From Gemmatimonadales bacterium (lineage in GTDB: Bacteria; Gemmatimonadota; Gemmatimonadetes; Gemmatimonadales; GWC2-71-9): DNA of 64,000 bases. The stretch lies in contig JAWKQM010000007.1 in the NCBI GenBank assembly GCA_041390145.1, positions 129,091 through 193,090 of the forward strand. Direction: 5' to 3'. The translations under genes were made by a program, and so were the position numbers. This document shows positions 32,103 to 40,634 of this stretch, one piece after another. The notes under the pieces were generated by a model that was not told the DNA's origin, did not search any database, and saw only the letters and a list, made by a program, of their open reading frames with translations. Numbering within the stretch: position 1 is the first letter of the stretch; each line of letters opens with the position of its first letter.

Positions 32103-32131
32103 TTGACGCGGGGGCCTTCGGTCGGTAAAAT
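32103..32131 (+). promoter_or_regulatory. sigma-70 promoter of the caa3 oxidase operon
   Basis: TTGACG at 32103-32108, a 17-base spacer and TAAAAT at 32126-32131. Transcription should start near 32138, about 48 bases before coxB. There is no clear regulator palindrome. Confidence 0.65.
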
Positions 32132-32185
32132 GCTGACTGCTTGGCCACTCATCCCCCGCATTTTTCGCTGAACAGGACGAACGGA

Positions 32186-33280
32186 ATGGCCCTCAGGATT
32201 CCTTCCCTCCGGCGCGCCGCCCGGTGGGTGCCCGCACTGTGCGTTACGCTGGCCATGCTCGTGCTGGCCGGCTGCTCGCCGGATGGGTACCCGCAGACCA
32301 CGCTGGCTCCCAAGGCGGACTTCGCGGAACTGCTCGACCAGGTGTTCCGCCGGTCGTTCCAGCTGGCCACGATCGTCTTCTTCCTGGTGGAAGGGGCGCT
32401 GGTCTGGGCCCTCTTCCGGTTCCGCGGGAAGCCGGGCGACGCCGAGCCGGAGCAGAATCACGGCAACACGATGCTCGAGGTGGTCTGGACCGCCATTCCC
32501 GCGGTCATTCTCGTCTTCATCGCCGTGCCCACCATCCAGACGATCTTCAAGACGGCCGAGGTCCCGACCGACAATCCGCTCGTGATCGAGGTGACCGGTC
32601 ACCAGTGGTGGTGGGAGTTCCGGTACCCGGAGTACAACCTCGTGACCGCGGGCGACATGCACGTCCCGACCGGGCGGACGGTCGACCTCCGGATGAGCAC
32701 CGGCGACGTGGTCCACAGCTTCTGGACGCCGCAACTGGCGGGGAAGCGCGACGTCTTCCCCAAGCGCGACAACCGGCTCTGGTTCAAGACGGAGACGCCC
32801 GGGACCTACCCCGGGCAGTGCGCGGAGTTCTGCGGCACCCAGCACGCCCGGATGGCCTTCCAGGTCATTGCGCAGGCCCCGGCGGATTTCGACGCCTGGC
32901 GCGTGGGGATTGCCGCCGTGAGCGCTCCCGCCGACTCCGGGGCGCCGGCTCCCGACCCGCTCGTGGTGCAGGGAAAGCAGCTCTTTGCCACCAAGGCCTG
33001 CGTCGGGTGCCACGCCGTGACCGCGGTCGGCGCGCCGACCATGGTCGGTCCGAACCTGGCCGGCATCGGCAGCCGCACGGATATCGCCTCCGGCTGGCTG
33101 CCCAACACCGACGAGAATCTCGCCCGCTGGCTGAAGAACCCCCAGGCGGTCAAGTCGGGGGTGTTGATGCCGAATCTCGGGCTCACCGATGAAGAAGTCA
33201 CCGCGCTGATCGCGTACCTGCGCTCGCTCAGCGTGGTGCCTGCACCGGGGGCGGTCGCCATGACCGCCGCCGGGAACTGA
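32186..33280 (+). CDS. coxB: cytochrome c oxidase subunit II with fused cytochrome c
   Basis: 364 residues. A lipobox 'LVLAGC' at the N terminus, two membrane helices (about 60-80 and 95-118), the aromatic 'TGHQWWWEFRYPEYN' near 138 and the binuclear CuA site 'CAEFCGTQHARM' near 211 identify subunit II. After a linker rich in Ala and Pro, CVGCH (272-276) plus a later Met ('GVLMPNL') forms a cytochrome c domain, as in caa3 oxidases. It accepts electrons for subunit I. First gene of the operon. Confidence 0.95.
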   Translation: MALRIPSLRRAARWVPALCVTLAMLVLAGCSPDGYPQTTLAPKADFAELLDQVFRRSFQLATIVFFLVEGALVWALFRFRGKPGDAEPEQNHGNTMLEVVWTAIPAVILVFIAVPTIQTIFKTAEVPTDNPLVIEVTGHQWWWEFRYPEYNLVTAGDMHVPTGRTVDLRMSTGDVVHSFWTPQLAGKRDVFPKRDNRLWFKTETPGTYPGQCAEFCGTQHARMAFQVIAQAPADFDAWRVGIAAVSAPADSGAPAPDPLVVQGKQLFATKACVGCHAVTAVGAPTMVGPNLAGIGSRTDIASGWLPNTDENLARWLKNPQAVKSGVLMPNLGLTDEEVTALIAYLRSLSVVPAPGAVAMTAAGN

Positions 33281-33294
33281 CGAGAGGGTACGCG

Positions 33295-35127
33295 ATGTCC
33301 ACGATAGCGATGGGGCACGCCGGCACCGAGGCCGCTCCGGCCGAGAAGAAGGGGCTCTGGAGCTGGATCACGACCGTCGACCACAAACGGATCGGCATCC
33401 TCTACGGCGTCACCGCCTTCCTCTTCTTCCTGGGAGGCGGCCTCGAGGCACTCCTGATCCGCTGGCAGCTCGGAGCGCCGGACAAGACGTTCCTGTCGCC
33501 CGAGGCCTACAACCAGCTGTTCACGATGCACGGCACGACGATGATCTTCCTCGGCGTGATGCCGCTCTCGGCGATGTTCTTCAACTACTTCATCCCCCTG
33601 CAGATCGGCGCGCGCGACGTCGCGTTCCCGCGGCTGAACGCGTACAGCTACTGGGTTTTCCTCTTCGGCGGCCTGGTGCTCAACGCGAGCTTCCTCTTCA
33701 ACGCCGCGCCCGACATGGGGTGGTTCGCCTACGCCAACCTGACCTCGAAGCAATTCAGCCCCGGCCTCAACGTCGATTTCTGGATTATCGGCCTGCAGAT
33801 CCTCGGCGTGGCTTCGCTGGCGGCGGCGGTGAACTTCTTCGTGACCATCATCAACCTGCGCGCGCCCGGCATGAAGATGATGCGGATGCCGATGTTCGTC
33901 TGGATGAGCCTCATCACGCAGGTCCTGATCCTCCTGGCTTTCCCGATCATCACGGTGGCGCTCATCCTCCTGATGCTCGACCGGAACTTCGGCACGCACT
34001 TCTTTGTCCCCTCCGGCGGCGGCGATCCCGTGCTCTGGCAGCACCTCTTCTGGCTCTTCGGCCATCCCGAGGTGTACATCCTCATCCTCCCGGCCTTCGG
34101 CGTCGTCTCCGAGATCCTTCCGGTCTTCTCGCGGAAGCCCCTCTTCGGCTACGCCGCCATGGTCTTCTCGGGGTGTTTCATCGCCTTCCTGGGCTTCGGG
34201 GTGTGGAGCCACCACATGTTTGCCACCGGCATGGGGCCGATGGCGGACACGGTCTTCTCGCTTGGCACCATGCTGATCGCCATCCCGACCGGCGTGAAGA
34301 TCTTCAACTGGATCGGCACGGTCTGGGGCGGGTCCATCCAGTACAAGACCCCGATGTATTTCGCCCTCGGCTTCGTGGCGATGTTCATCATCGGCGGCCT
34401 CTCGGGCGTCATGCACGCCTCGCCCCCGGCGGACCTCCAGCAGACCGACAGCTACTTCATCGTGGCGCACTTCCACTATGTGCTCTTCGGCGGCAGCATC
34501 TTTGCCCTCACCGCCGGCGCGTACTACTGGTTCCCGAAGATGACCGGCCGGATGCTCAGCGAGGGCCTCGGCAAGGTGCACTTCTGGCTGATGTTCCTCG
34601 GCTTCAACCTGACCTTTGCGCCGATGCACATCCTCGGCCTCAACGGCATGCCGCGCCGGGTGTACACCTACTCCGCCGGCATGGGCTTCGGGTTCTGGAA
34701 CGCGATCGAAACGGCCGGCTCCCTGATCCTCGGCTTCTCCTTCCTGGTGTTCATCTGGAACATCCTGAAGTCGCTCAAGAGCGGGGCGGTGGCCCCGGCC
34801 GACCCCTGGCACGGCGCCACCCTCGAGTGGTCAATCCCGTCACCGCCGCAGGAGTGGAATTTCGCGGTGGAACCGACGGTAGACAGCCGGGATCCCCTCT
34901 GGGAACTGCGGCGCGCCAACGGCGGCACGCTGCCGGAGCCGGCCCGGGTGAGCGGCAAGGGGATTCACCTCCCCAGCCCGTCCTACTGGCCGATCGTCAC
35001 GGCGTTCGGCACGGCGCTGACCCTCGTCGGCTTTCTGATGCACGTCAATCTCGCGGTGATCCTGGCCGGCGTCGCGATCACCATGACCGGCATCTTCTCG
35101 TGGGCCTTTGAGCCCGCCGACCACTAG
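33295..35127 (+). CDS. ctaD: cytochrome c oxidase subunit I
   Basis: 610 residues with 12 core membrane helices plus a C-terminal pair (about 560-605). Haem and copper ligands are in 'TMHGTTMIFL' (low-spin haem), 'WLFGHPEVYILILPAFG' (CuB His and cross-linked Tyr), 'WSHHMFATGM' (two CuB His) and 'FIVAHFHYVLFGG' (haem ligands). The K- and D-channel residues appear typical of A-type oxidases. It follows coxB by 14 bases and is the proton-pumping core of the caa3 complex. Confidence 0.97.
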   Translation: MSTIAMGHAGTEAAPAEKKGLWSWITTVDHKRIGILYGVTAFLFFLGGGLEALLIRWQLGAPDKTFLSPEAYNQLFTMHGTTMIFLGVMPLSAMFFNYFIPLQIGARDVAFPRLNAYSYWVFLFGGLVLNASFLFNAAPDMGWFAYANLTSKQFSPGLNVDFWIIGLQILGVASLAAAVNFFVTIINLRAPGMKMMRMPMFVWMSLITQVLILLAFPIITVALILLMLDRNFGTHFFVPSGGGDPVLWQHLFWLFGHPEVYILILPAFGVVSEILPVFSRKPLFGYAAMVFSGCFIAFLGFGVWSHHMFATGMGPMADTVFSLGTMLIAIPTGVKIFNWIGTVWGGSIQYKTPMYFALGFVAMFIIGGLSGVMHASPPADLQQTDSYFIVAHFHYVLFGGSIFALTAGAYYWFPKMTGRMLSEGLGKVHFWLMFLGFNLTFAPMHILGLNGMPRRVYTYSAGMGFGFWNAIETAGSLILGFSFLVFIWNILKSLKSGAVAPADPWHGATLEWSIPSPPQEWNFAVEPTVDSRDPLWELRRANGGTLPEPARVSGKGIHLPSPSYWPIVTAFGTALTLVGFLMHVNLAVILAGVAITMTGIFSWAFEPADH

Positions 35128-35155
35128 ACTCCTCACGACTGCGACGGACGGTCCC

Positions 35156-35794
35156 TTGGCGCACGATACCGCACACGCGATGCATCCCCCGACGGCCACC
35201 GGGCTCGACACCCGGAAGTTGGCCATCTGGACCTTCATCGGGTCGGAATGCCTCTTCTTCGCGACGCTGATTTCGAACTACCTGGTGTACAAGGGGCACA
35301 GCCTGGTCGGGCCGCTCCCGCACGAGGTCTCGCAGTGCATGCTGCACGGCCAGATGACCACCTGCGAGCCGATCTTCGAAATCCCGCTGGTCACGATGGG
35401 CACGGCGGTGCTCCTCTTCAGCTCCTTCTTCGTGGTGCGGGCGCTCGACGGCGCGCGATCCGGCAACCGGAAACAGCTGATCGGCTGGCTGACGGCCACG
35501 GTGATTTGCGGGCTCTTCTTCGTCGGCATGCAGGTGTACGAGTTCACCCATTTCTACCACAAGGGACTCGGCTACACCACGAACCTCTTCGGGTCTTCGT
35601 TCTACACGCTCACCGGCTTCCACGGCACGCACGTCACGATCGGCGTCATCTGGCTCGCCACCGTCCTCGTGCTCGCCATCCGCGGCAAGCTGCCGGTGGA
35701 GAAGGCGATGAACCTCGAAATCGCCGCCCTCTACTGGCACTTCGTGGACGTCGTCTGGATCGTGATCTTCCCCGTCGTCTACCTGATGAGGTGA
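35156..35794 (+). CDS. ctaE: cytochrome c oxidase subunit III
   Basis: 212 residues with five to six membrane helices, 'WTFIGSECLFFATLISNYLVYK' at the N terminus and the subunit III signature 'FYTLTGFHGTHVTIGVIWL' plus 'ALYWHFVDVVWIVIFPVVYL'. The start is uncertain. TTG at 35156 is preferred as it places 28 bases after ctaD with a weak GGACGG; ATG at 35180 and TTG at 35108 are alternatives. Confidence 0.92.
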   Translation: MAHDTAHAMHPPTATGLDTRKLAIWTFIGSECLFFATLISNYLVYKGHSLVGPLPHEVSQCMLHGQMTTCEPIFEIPLVTMGTAVLLFSSFFVVRALDGARSGNRKQLIGWLTATVICGLFFVGMQVYEFTHFYHKGLGYTTNLFGSSFYTLTGFHGTHVTIGVIWLATVLVLAIRGKLPVEKAMNLEIAALYWHFVDVVWIVIFPVVYLMR

Positions 35795-35799
35795 TCGGC

Positions 35800-36144
35800 A
35801 TGGACGCCCAAGTCGCCACGCACCATCACGAGTCCGCGGCCGCGACCTACACCAAGATCGCGGTGGTCCTCTTCGTCATGACCGCCCTCGAGGTGCTCGC
35901 CTACGAGGCGTCGCACCGGGCCGGCTGGCCCATGCACGGGCTCGTGCAGCCGTTCCTCAACGAGATCCTCATCGTCCTGTCGGCGGCCAAGTTCGCCCTG
36001 GTCGCGATGTTCTACATGCACCTGAAGTCGGACAGCAAGATCTTCAGCGGCCTGTTCGTCTTTCCGCTGATCATCGCGACCGTGGTCATCGTCGCACTGC
36101 TGCTCCTCTTCTCGTACTTGCGCATGCTGCACCCGACGGCGTGA
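35800..36144 (+). CDS. ctaF: cytochrome c oxidase subunit IV
   Basis: 114 residues with a His-rich start (ATHHHE) and three membrane helices (about 18-36, 49-72 and 80-106), matching the small prokaryotic subunit IV of A-type oxidases. 'FYMHLKSDSKIFSGLFVFPLI' is the typical connection between helices 2 and 3. It begins five bases after ctaE and ends the operon just before a strong hairpin. Confidence 0.88.
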   Translation: MDAQVATHHHESAAATYTKIAVVLFVMTALEVLAYEASHRAGWPMHGLVQPFLNEILIVLSAAKFALVAMFYMHLKSDSKIFSGLFVFPLIIATVVIVALLLLFSYLRMLHPTA

Positions 36145-36170
36145 CGCGCCGAAGCTCGCTCGCTGTACTG

Positions 36171-36199
36171 GCGGCCCCGCTTCGGCGGGGCCGCTTCGT
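36171..36199 (+). terminator. UUCG-loop hairpin after the oxidase operon
   Basis: GCGGCCCCGC (36171-36180), TTCG loop, GCGGGGCCGC (36185-36194): a perfect 10-bp stem with an exceptionally stable tetraloop, then TTCGTC. The following T-run is poor, so termination may need Rho or work as an RNA-end stabiliser. It lies 27 bases after ctaF. Confidence 0.7.
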
Positions 36200-36218
36200 C
36201 ATTCACCCACGAGGCTCG

Positions 36219-37613
36219 ATGCGCTACAGTGCCGTTCTGCTGCTCGCCCTCGCCGGCGCGACTCCCGCCCGGGCGCAGGGGACCCGGCCGCCGAATTTTG
36301 ACTCCCTCGCCGCCGAAGCCACGACCTGGCTGCAGGAGTACCTGCGCATCCGGACGGTCAATCCGCCGGGCAACGAGATCGAGGGCGCGCGGTTTCTCCA
36401 GGCGGTGCTGGCGGGCGAGGGGATTCAGGCCGAGATCTTCGAATCGGCGCCCGGGCGCGGCAACCTCTACGCGCGGCTGCCGGGCACCGGCGCGCAGCGC
36501 CCGATGGTGCTGCTGCACCACATCGACGTGGTGCCCGCCGATTCTGCCCGGTGGAAATATCCGCCGTTCAGCGGGGTCATCGAGGATGGCGCGGTCTGGG
36601 GGCGCGGGGCGCAGGACACCAAGGGACTCGGGATCATCCAGCTCGCCACGTTCGTGGCGCTCAAGCGTCGGGGCGTGCCGCTCAGCCGCGATCTCATCCT
36701 CGTGGCCAATGCGGACGAGGAACTCAGCTCCTCGGGATCACTCTGGTTCACGCAGCACAAGGCGGACCTGGTCCGGGAGGCGGAGTTCCTCCTGAACGAG
36801 GGGGGCGACAACGAAATGGGGCCGAACGGCAAGACGGTTTCCTACGGCCTCGACGCCACGGAAAAGGTGCCGTACTGGCTCCGCCTGACCGTCCGCGGGG
36901 AACCGGGCCACGGGAGCCGTCCGACGGAGGGCAATGCGGCGCTCAGGCTCTCCCGCGTGCTTGGCCGGATCGCGGACTGGCAGACGCCGCTCATCCTGAC
37001 GCCTCCCGCCGCCGCCTATCTCGAGGCCCTCGCCACCCGGGAACGGAATCCGGTGCATCGCGCCTGGCTCGCCGACCCCGCGAAGGCGCTGCAGGACTCG
37101 GTGGCGACCGCCTGGCTGATCGCGGACCGCTACCAGAACGCGATTCTCCGCAATACCGTGGCCATCACCGTGCTTCACGGCTCGACCAGCACGAACGTGA
37201 TCCCAGCCGAGGCATCCGCGGAAATCGACGTGCGCCTCCTCCCGGGCCAGCGGCCGGACGACTTCCTCGCGCAGCTGCGCGCTGTCATGCAGGACACGAC
37301 GGTGGAGGTTACGCCGCTCTCCAAGGTGCGCGCGGCGCGCTCGTCTCCGGTGGACGGCCCGGTGCTGGCCGCGTTCAGCGAGGCAGTCGAGGCCATGGAT
37401 CCCGGCGCGCTCGTGCTGCCCAGGATGCTGACCGGGTACACTGACAGCTACGACTACCGGCTGCTCGGCATCGACGCCTATGGCGTCGAGGCCTGGCGCA
37501 CCACCGCCGCGGTCTCCGCCACGATACATGGCAATGATGAGCGGGTACCGGTGCAGGAGATTAGGTTCGGAGTGGAGTTCTACTACCGCATTGTGGAGCA
37601 GCTGGCCCGGTAA
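36219..37613 (+). CDS. exported M20 metallopeptidase
   Basis: 464 residues, signal peptide ending PARA before Gln. Di-zinc site residues of the M20 family are visible in 'MVLLHHIDVVPAD' (His, Asp), 'GRGAQDTKGLGI' (bridging Asp) and 'NADEELSSSG' (catalytic and ligand Glu). 'GEPGHGSRPTEGNAA' marks the dimerisation/lid region. It resembles carboxypeptidase S/dipeptidase members and probably trims peptides in the periplasm. GAGG five bases before the ATG supports the start. Confidence 0.92.
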   Translation: MRYSAVLLLALAGATPARAQGTRPPNFDSLAAEATTWLQEYLRIRTVNPPGNEIEGARFLQAVLAGEGIQAEIFESAPGRGNLYARLPGTGAQRPMVLLHHIDVVPADSARWKYPPFSGVIEDGAVWGRGAQDTKGLGIIQLATFVALKRRGVPLSRDLILVANADEELSSSGSLWFTQHKADLVREAEFLLNEGGDNEMGPNGKTVSYGLDATEKVPYWLRLTVRGEPGHGSRPTEGNAALRLSRVLGRIADWQTPLILTPPAAAYLEALATRERNPVHRAWLADPAKALQDSVATAWLIADRYQNAILRNTVAITVLHGSTSTNVIPAEASAEIDVRLLPGQRPDDFLAQLRAVMQDTTVEVTPLSKVRAARSSPVDGPVLAAFSEAVEAMDPGALVLPRMLTGYTDSYDYRLLGIDAYGVEAWRTTAAVSATIHGNDERVPVQEIRFGVEFYYRIVEQLAR

Positions 37614-37651
37614 CAGGCTGGCGGCCGAACGCCATCCGTCCGGGAGGGTTC

Positions 37652-37978
37652 ATGATACGCCTGCTCTGGTACATGCTGATCGCGGCGTTCATCGGCGCGC
37701 TGATCACCGGGGCGTCCTACGCGGCGGCCTACTCCACCGTCGGCACCCTGCTCGGTGCGCCCCCGCCCAAGATGGGCAAGCAGACTGTCGACCTGCTCTG
37801 GAAGGGGGCGCCGGATCTGCCGGGTCATCCACGGGCGTGGAGATTCACCTTCGGCCCCACGCTCATCCCCGGCGCTCGCGATGTGAAGATCTGGGTTTCC
37901 CCGTCCGGCAAGCTGCTGCAGACCGCGCCGGCGAATCTCCCGGCGCGGTTGGCTGGGTTTCACGATCGGGGCTATTGA
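37652..37978 (+). CDS. small membrane-anchored protein
   Basis: 108 residues with an N-terminal membrane helix (about 5-27) and a soluble part of some 75 residues containing 'AWRFTFGPTLIPGARDVKIWVSPSG'. GGGAGG at 37642-37647 strongly supports the ATG. No family is recognised. Its tail overlaps the minus-strand ykgJ-like gene by seven bases. Confidence 0.65.
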   Translation: MIRLLWYMLIAAFIGALITGASYAAAYSTVGTLLGAPPPKMGKQTVDLLWKGAPDLPGHPRAWRFTFGPTLIPGARDVKIWVSPSGKLLQTAPANLPARLAGFHDRGY

Positions 37979-38595
37979 CCCGAGAGCGCCAGCGCGATGC
38001 TCGTCTCGTACCCTGCGGCGTCGACCGTATCGAACAGCGCCAGGCCTGCCTCCACGAGGCAGGCCTCTTCTTTGTCCTCGAAGGTCGGCAGGTCAAATGG
38101 CTGTGCCGGGAGCGCGGCATACGCGGGGAACTCTGACTGGATGGGGCACCCGTTGGCCAGGCGCCGATCATCCGGCGACTCGAGCCCGAGTCCCATCATC
38201 CGACAGACCGCCGGTCGGCCTTCGTAGACGACGCAACCGCCATCCTCCAGGCAGGGGCAGGGCTCGGTGGCCAGCGCATCGCAGACCCCGTCGAACTGCG
38301 CCTCCCCCAACTCCCGCACATCGAATGGCGCCGGCCAATCGGGAGCCAGTCTCTGCTGCCGGGCCGCGGCGGCCCTTGCACGCGCGAGGAGCGCCGCGCG
38401 GCGTTCCTGGGGCAGTTCGGCCACGGTCTCCCGCAGGAGAAGCACGTCGGCTACGGAAATGTCGAAGGGGCCGTGGCAGCAGGCAGTGCAGCCCTGGCGG
38501 CAGGGAATTACGCCAGGATGAATTTGATGGGCGGTGGTGGTCCAGTGGTCGAGCGATTGGAGCAGCGTGCGGTAGCGGACGGCGGCCGGGTTCAT
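37972..38595 (-). CDS. YkgJ-family cysteine-cluster protein
   Basis: 207 residues with the zinc/iron-chelating cysteine pattern of this family: 'IPCRQGCTACCHGPF' near the N terminus, 'PCPCLEDGGCVVYEGRPAVCRMMGLG' in the middle and 'ANGCPIQSE' further on. The metal and reaction are unknown. It overlaps the DUF423 gene by ATGA and is last in the fabI operon. Start is the ATG at 38595; open frame upstream belongs to DUF423 read in another frame. Confidence 0.87.
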   Translation of the reverse strand: MNPAAVRYRTLLQSLDHWTTTAHQIHPGVIPCRQGCTACCHGPFDISVADVLLLRETVAELPQERRAALLARARAAAARQQRLAPDWPAPFDVRELGEAQFDGVCDALATEPCPCLEDGGCVVYEGRPAVCRMMGLGLESPDDRRLANGCPIQSEFPAYAALPAQPFDLPTFEDKEEACLVEAGLALFDTVDAAGYETSIALALSGQ

Positions 38596-38963
38596 GTGCC
38601 GCGGCGTGCCGCGAGCGCCAGGCAGAGCCAGCCGGAAAGAAATGCGACGCCACCCAGCGGCGTGATCGCGCCGAGTGCCCGCTGTCCGGTGAGCGCCATC
38701 GCGTACAGGCTGCCCGAAAAGAGGATCGTGCCGGCCACAAAGCACCAGCCGGCGGCGGAGGTCAGTTTTCCCGGCCACCGGGTGACTGCCCAGGCGACCG
38801 CCATCAGCGCGAGCGCGTGGTACATCTGGTACCGGGCTCCGGTCTCGAACACCAGGAGCATGGCCGGTCCGAGTCGGGCGCGCAGGGCGTGCGCGCCGAA
38901 CGCGCCCGCCGCGACCGCGAGAAAGGCCGAGAAGGCGCCGAGCCGGAAGAAGCGCTGGTCCAT
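38592..38963 (-). CDS. DUF423 (YgdD-like) membrane protein
   Basis: 123 residues with four membrane helices and the DUF423 motifs 'LAVAAGAFGAHALRARL', 'ARYQMYHALALMAV', 'FVAGTILFSGSLYAMALTG' and 'ITPLGGVAFLSGWL'. Function unknown; widely conserved in the inner membrane. It starts 10 bases after the preceding gene at the ATG at 38963. Confidence 0.92.
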   Translation of the reverse strand: MDQRFFRLGAFSAFLAVAAGAFGAHALRARLGPAMLLVFETGARYQMYHALALMAVAWAVTRWPGKLTSAAGWCFVAGTILFSGSLYAMALTGQRALGAITPLGGVAFLSGWLCLALAARRGT

Positions 38964-38973
38964 TGGGCGTGTC

Positions 38974-39648
38974 CTACCTGGCGGCGCGGCTGGGAGCGCG
39001 ATCGATCCACCCGCCGATCGCGGCAAGCGCCAGAAGCATGACGATCGCACTGATGCCGATGGCTCGGACGCTGGGTGGCGGGGGACCGAGTGTCGTGGCA
39101 ACGTAGGCCCCGGCCAGCACGACTGAGAAGCCAATCGCCCACCACCGCCGGACCGGGTGATTGCGGCTCCCCCCGGTGAGGTAGAGCGCGAGCCCGATCC
39201 CGAGCAGCCCAAGCTCGACCGTGAAGGTGAGGGGAATGCTGTTCCAGAGGCCGAAGCCGAACTTGGCCGTATCATTGCCGGCGAGCGGCAGGTCGGGGAC
39301 GTGCACGACCAGGTCGAGGAACCAGTGGGACGCAACCGCCAGGGCGACGATCATGGCGGCGCGCCCGTGGCCGCTCGAGTCCTTGGTGGGCCAGGTATAC
39401 CAGACGACCGCTGCGGCGATGGCCCAGAGGCCGGCCGCGAGCAGGCTGTGGGTGATTGGGTAGGACAGGAACTGGAGGGGTGAAGCGGCGGTCCATCCCG
39501 GGTGGATCCGCACCCGCTCCCAGCCGAGCAGGATCGTGGCACCCCACGCGATGTCCACCAGCTGGACGGCGATGAAGAGCGTCCCGAGCGAGAGTTTGGG
39601 CTCTGCACGCTTGAGGGCGAGCCCGACGCCATAGTGCCCGATGAACAT
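38974..39648 (-). CDS. multi-helix membrane protein with histidine motifs
   Basis: 224 residues with six to seven predicted membrane helices. Histidines occur in 'FIGHYGVGLALKR', 'SYPITHSLLAAG' and 'ASHWFLDLVVHVPDLPLAG', a layout close to membrane-bound metal-dependent hydrolases of the DUF457/YdjM group, which also includes the gene at 44583. Activity is undemonstrated. It begins five bases after fabI. Confidence 0.75.
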   Translation of the reverse strand: MFIGHYGVGLALKRAEPKLSLGTLFIAVQLVDIAWGATILLGWERVRIHPGWTAASPLQFLSYPITHSLLAAGLWAIAAAVVWYTWPTKDSSGHGRAAMIVALAVASHWFLDLVVHVPDLPLAGNDTAKFGFGLWNSIPLTFTVELGLLGIGLALYLTGGSRNHPVRRWWAIGFSVVLAGAYVATTLGPPPPSVRAIGISAIVMLLALAAIGGWIDRAPSRAAR

Positions 39649-39653
39649 CGCCG

Positions 39654-40568
39654 TCAGCCCGTGGGAGTGTTGAGGGACTCGGGTGAGACGGCCATGCCCA
39701 TGGCGTGGTAGCCGTTGTCCACGTAGACCACGCTGCCCGTGATCGCCGCTGCCATTGGGCTGGCAAGGAAGGCGGCGGTGTTCCCGACGTCGCTCGCCTC
39801 CATCTTCCGCGTCAGCGGGGCGTTGCTGGAGCAGTAATCGATCATCATGTCGATGAAGCCGATGGCCGAGGCGGCGCGAGAGGCGTAGGGGCCGGCGGAG
39901 ATGGTGTTGATACGCACACCGAACCGTCGCCCCGCCTCGTAGGACAGGGTGCGGGTGTCCGCTTCGAGCGCGGCCTTGGCGGTGCTCATGCCGCCGCCGT
40001 AGCCGGGGATCGCCCGCTCCCCCGCCATGTAGGTCAGGGAGAGGAAGGACCCGCCCTCGCGCATCAGCGGCCCGAAATTCCGCACGAACGAGACGTTGCT
40101 GTAGGCGCTCACACTCACCGCGGAGAGGTATCCTGCCCGGGAGGTATCGAGCAGCTGGTTCTTGACCTCAGGACCGTTGGCCAGGGAGTGCACCACGATG
40201 TCGAGCGGCTTCTCCCCGAAGTCCTTCCGGAAGTGATCCACGACCCCCTGGATCGAGAAGTCGCCGTGCTCCTTGTAACGCTTGCTCTCGCGGACGTCCG
40301 CGGGGACGTCGGCCAGCGTGTCGTAGGCGGCGTCGAGGGGATAGATCTTCTCGAATTCGAGTTTGCGGCCGTCGGACAGGGCCATCGATGCTTCCATCTT
40401 GCCCCGCTCGAGGAGCTTCTGGAAGATGCCAAGCGCGGGGGGCCAGGAGCCGAGGCACACCGAGGCGCCGGCCTCGGCGAGGGACTTGGCAATGGCGAAG
40501 CCGAATCCGCCGTCGTCGGAGACGCCGGCCACGAAGGCACGCTTGCCGCGCAGGTCGATTGGGAGCAT
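39654..40568 (-). CDS. fabI: enoyl-ACP reductase, plant-like FabI
   Basis: 304 residues, longer than E. coli FabI (about 262) because of an insertion near residues 60-100 ('LEFEKIYPLDAAYDTL'), as in plant and some bacterial enzymes. 'VAGVSDDGGFGFAIAKSLAEAGA' binds NADH and 'YGGGMSTAKAALE' holds the catalytic lysine. It reduces enoyl-ACP in the last step of fatty acid elongation. First gene of a four-gene operon. A small gap of 66 bases separates it from ybbP. Confidence 0.94.
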   Translation of the reverse strand: MLPIDLRGKRAFVAGVSDDGGFGFAIAKSLAEAGASVCLGSWPPALGIFQKLLERGKMEASMALSDGRKLEFEKIYPLDAAYDTLADVPADVRESKRYKEHGDFSIQGVVDHFRKDFGEKPLDIVVHSLANGPEVKNQLLDTSRAGYLSAVSVSAYSNVSFVRNFGPLMREGGSFLSLTYMAGERAIPGYGGGMSTAKAALEADTRTLSYEAGRRFGVRINTISAGPYASRAASAIGFIDMMIDYCSSNAPLTRKMEASDVGNTAAFLASPMAAAITGSVVYVDNGYHAMGMAVSPESLNTPTG

Positions 40569-40634
40569 CCGGGCAGTCCACCTGTTGAGGATGGTCGTAA
40601 GATACAGCGGCCCGGAGGGCGAGGTAAGAAGCGT

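Noticed and set aside
32806..34812. A 668-codon open frame on the minus strand
   Set aside because: Antisense to coxB and ctaD, whose functional residues are intact; composition extremely rich in Glu, His and Arg as in a shadow frame.
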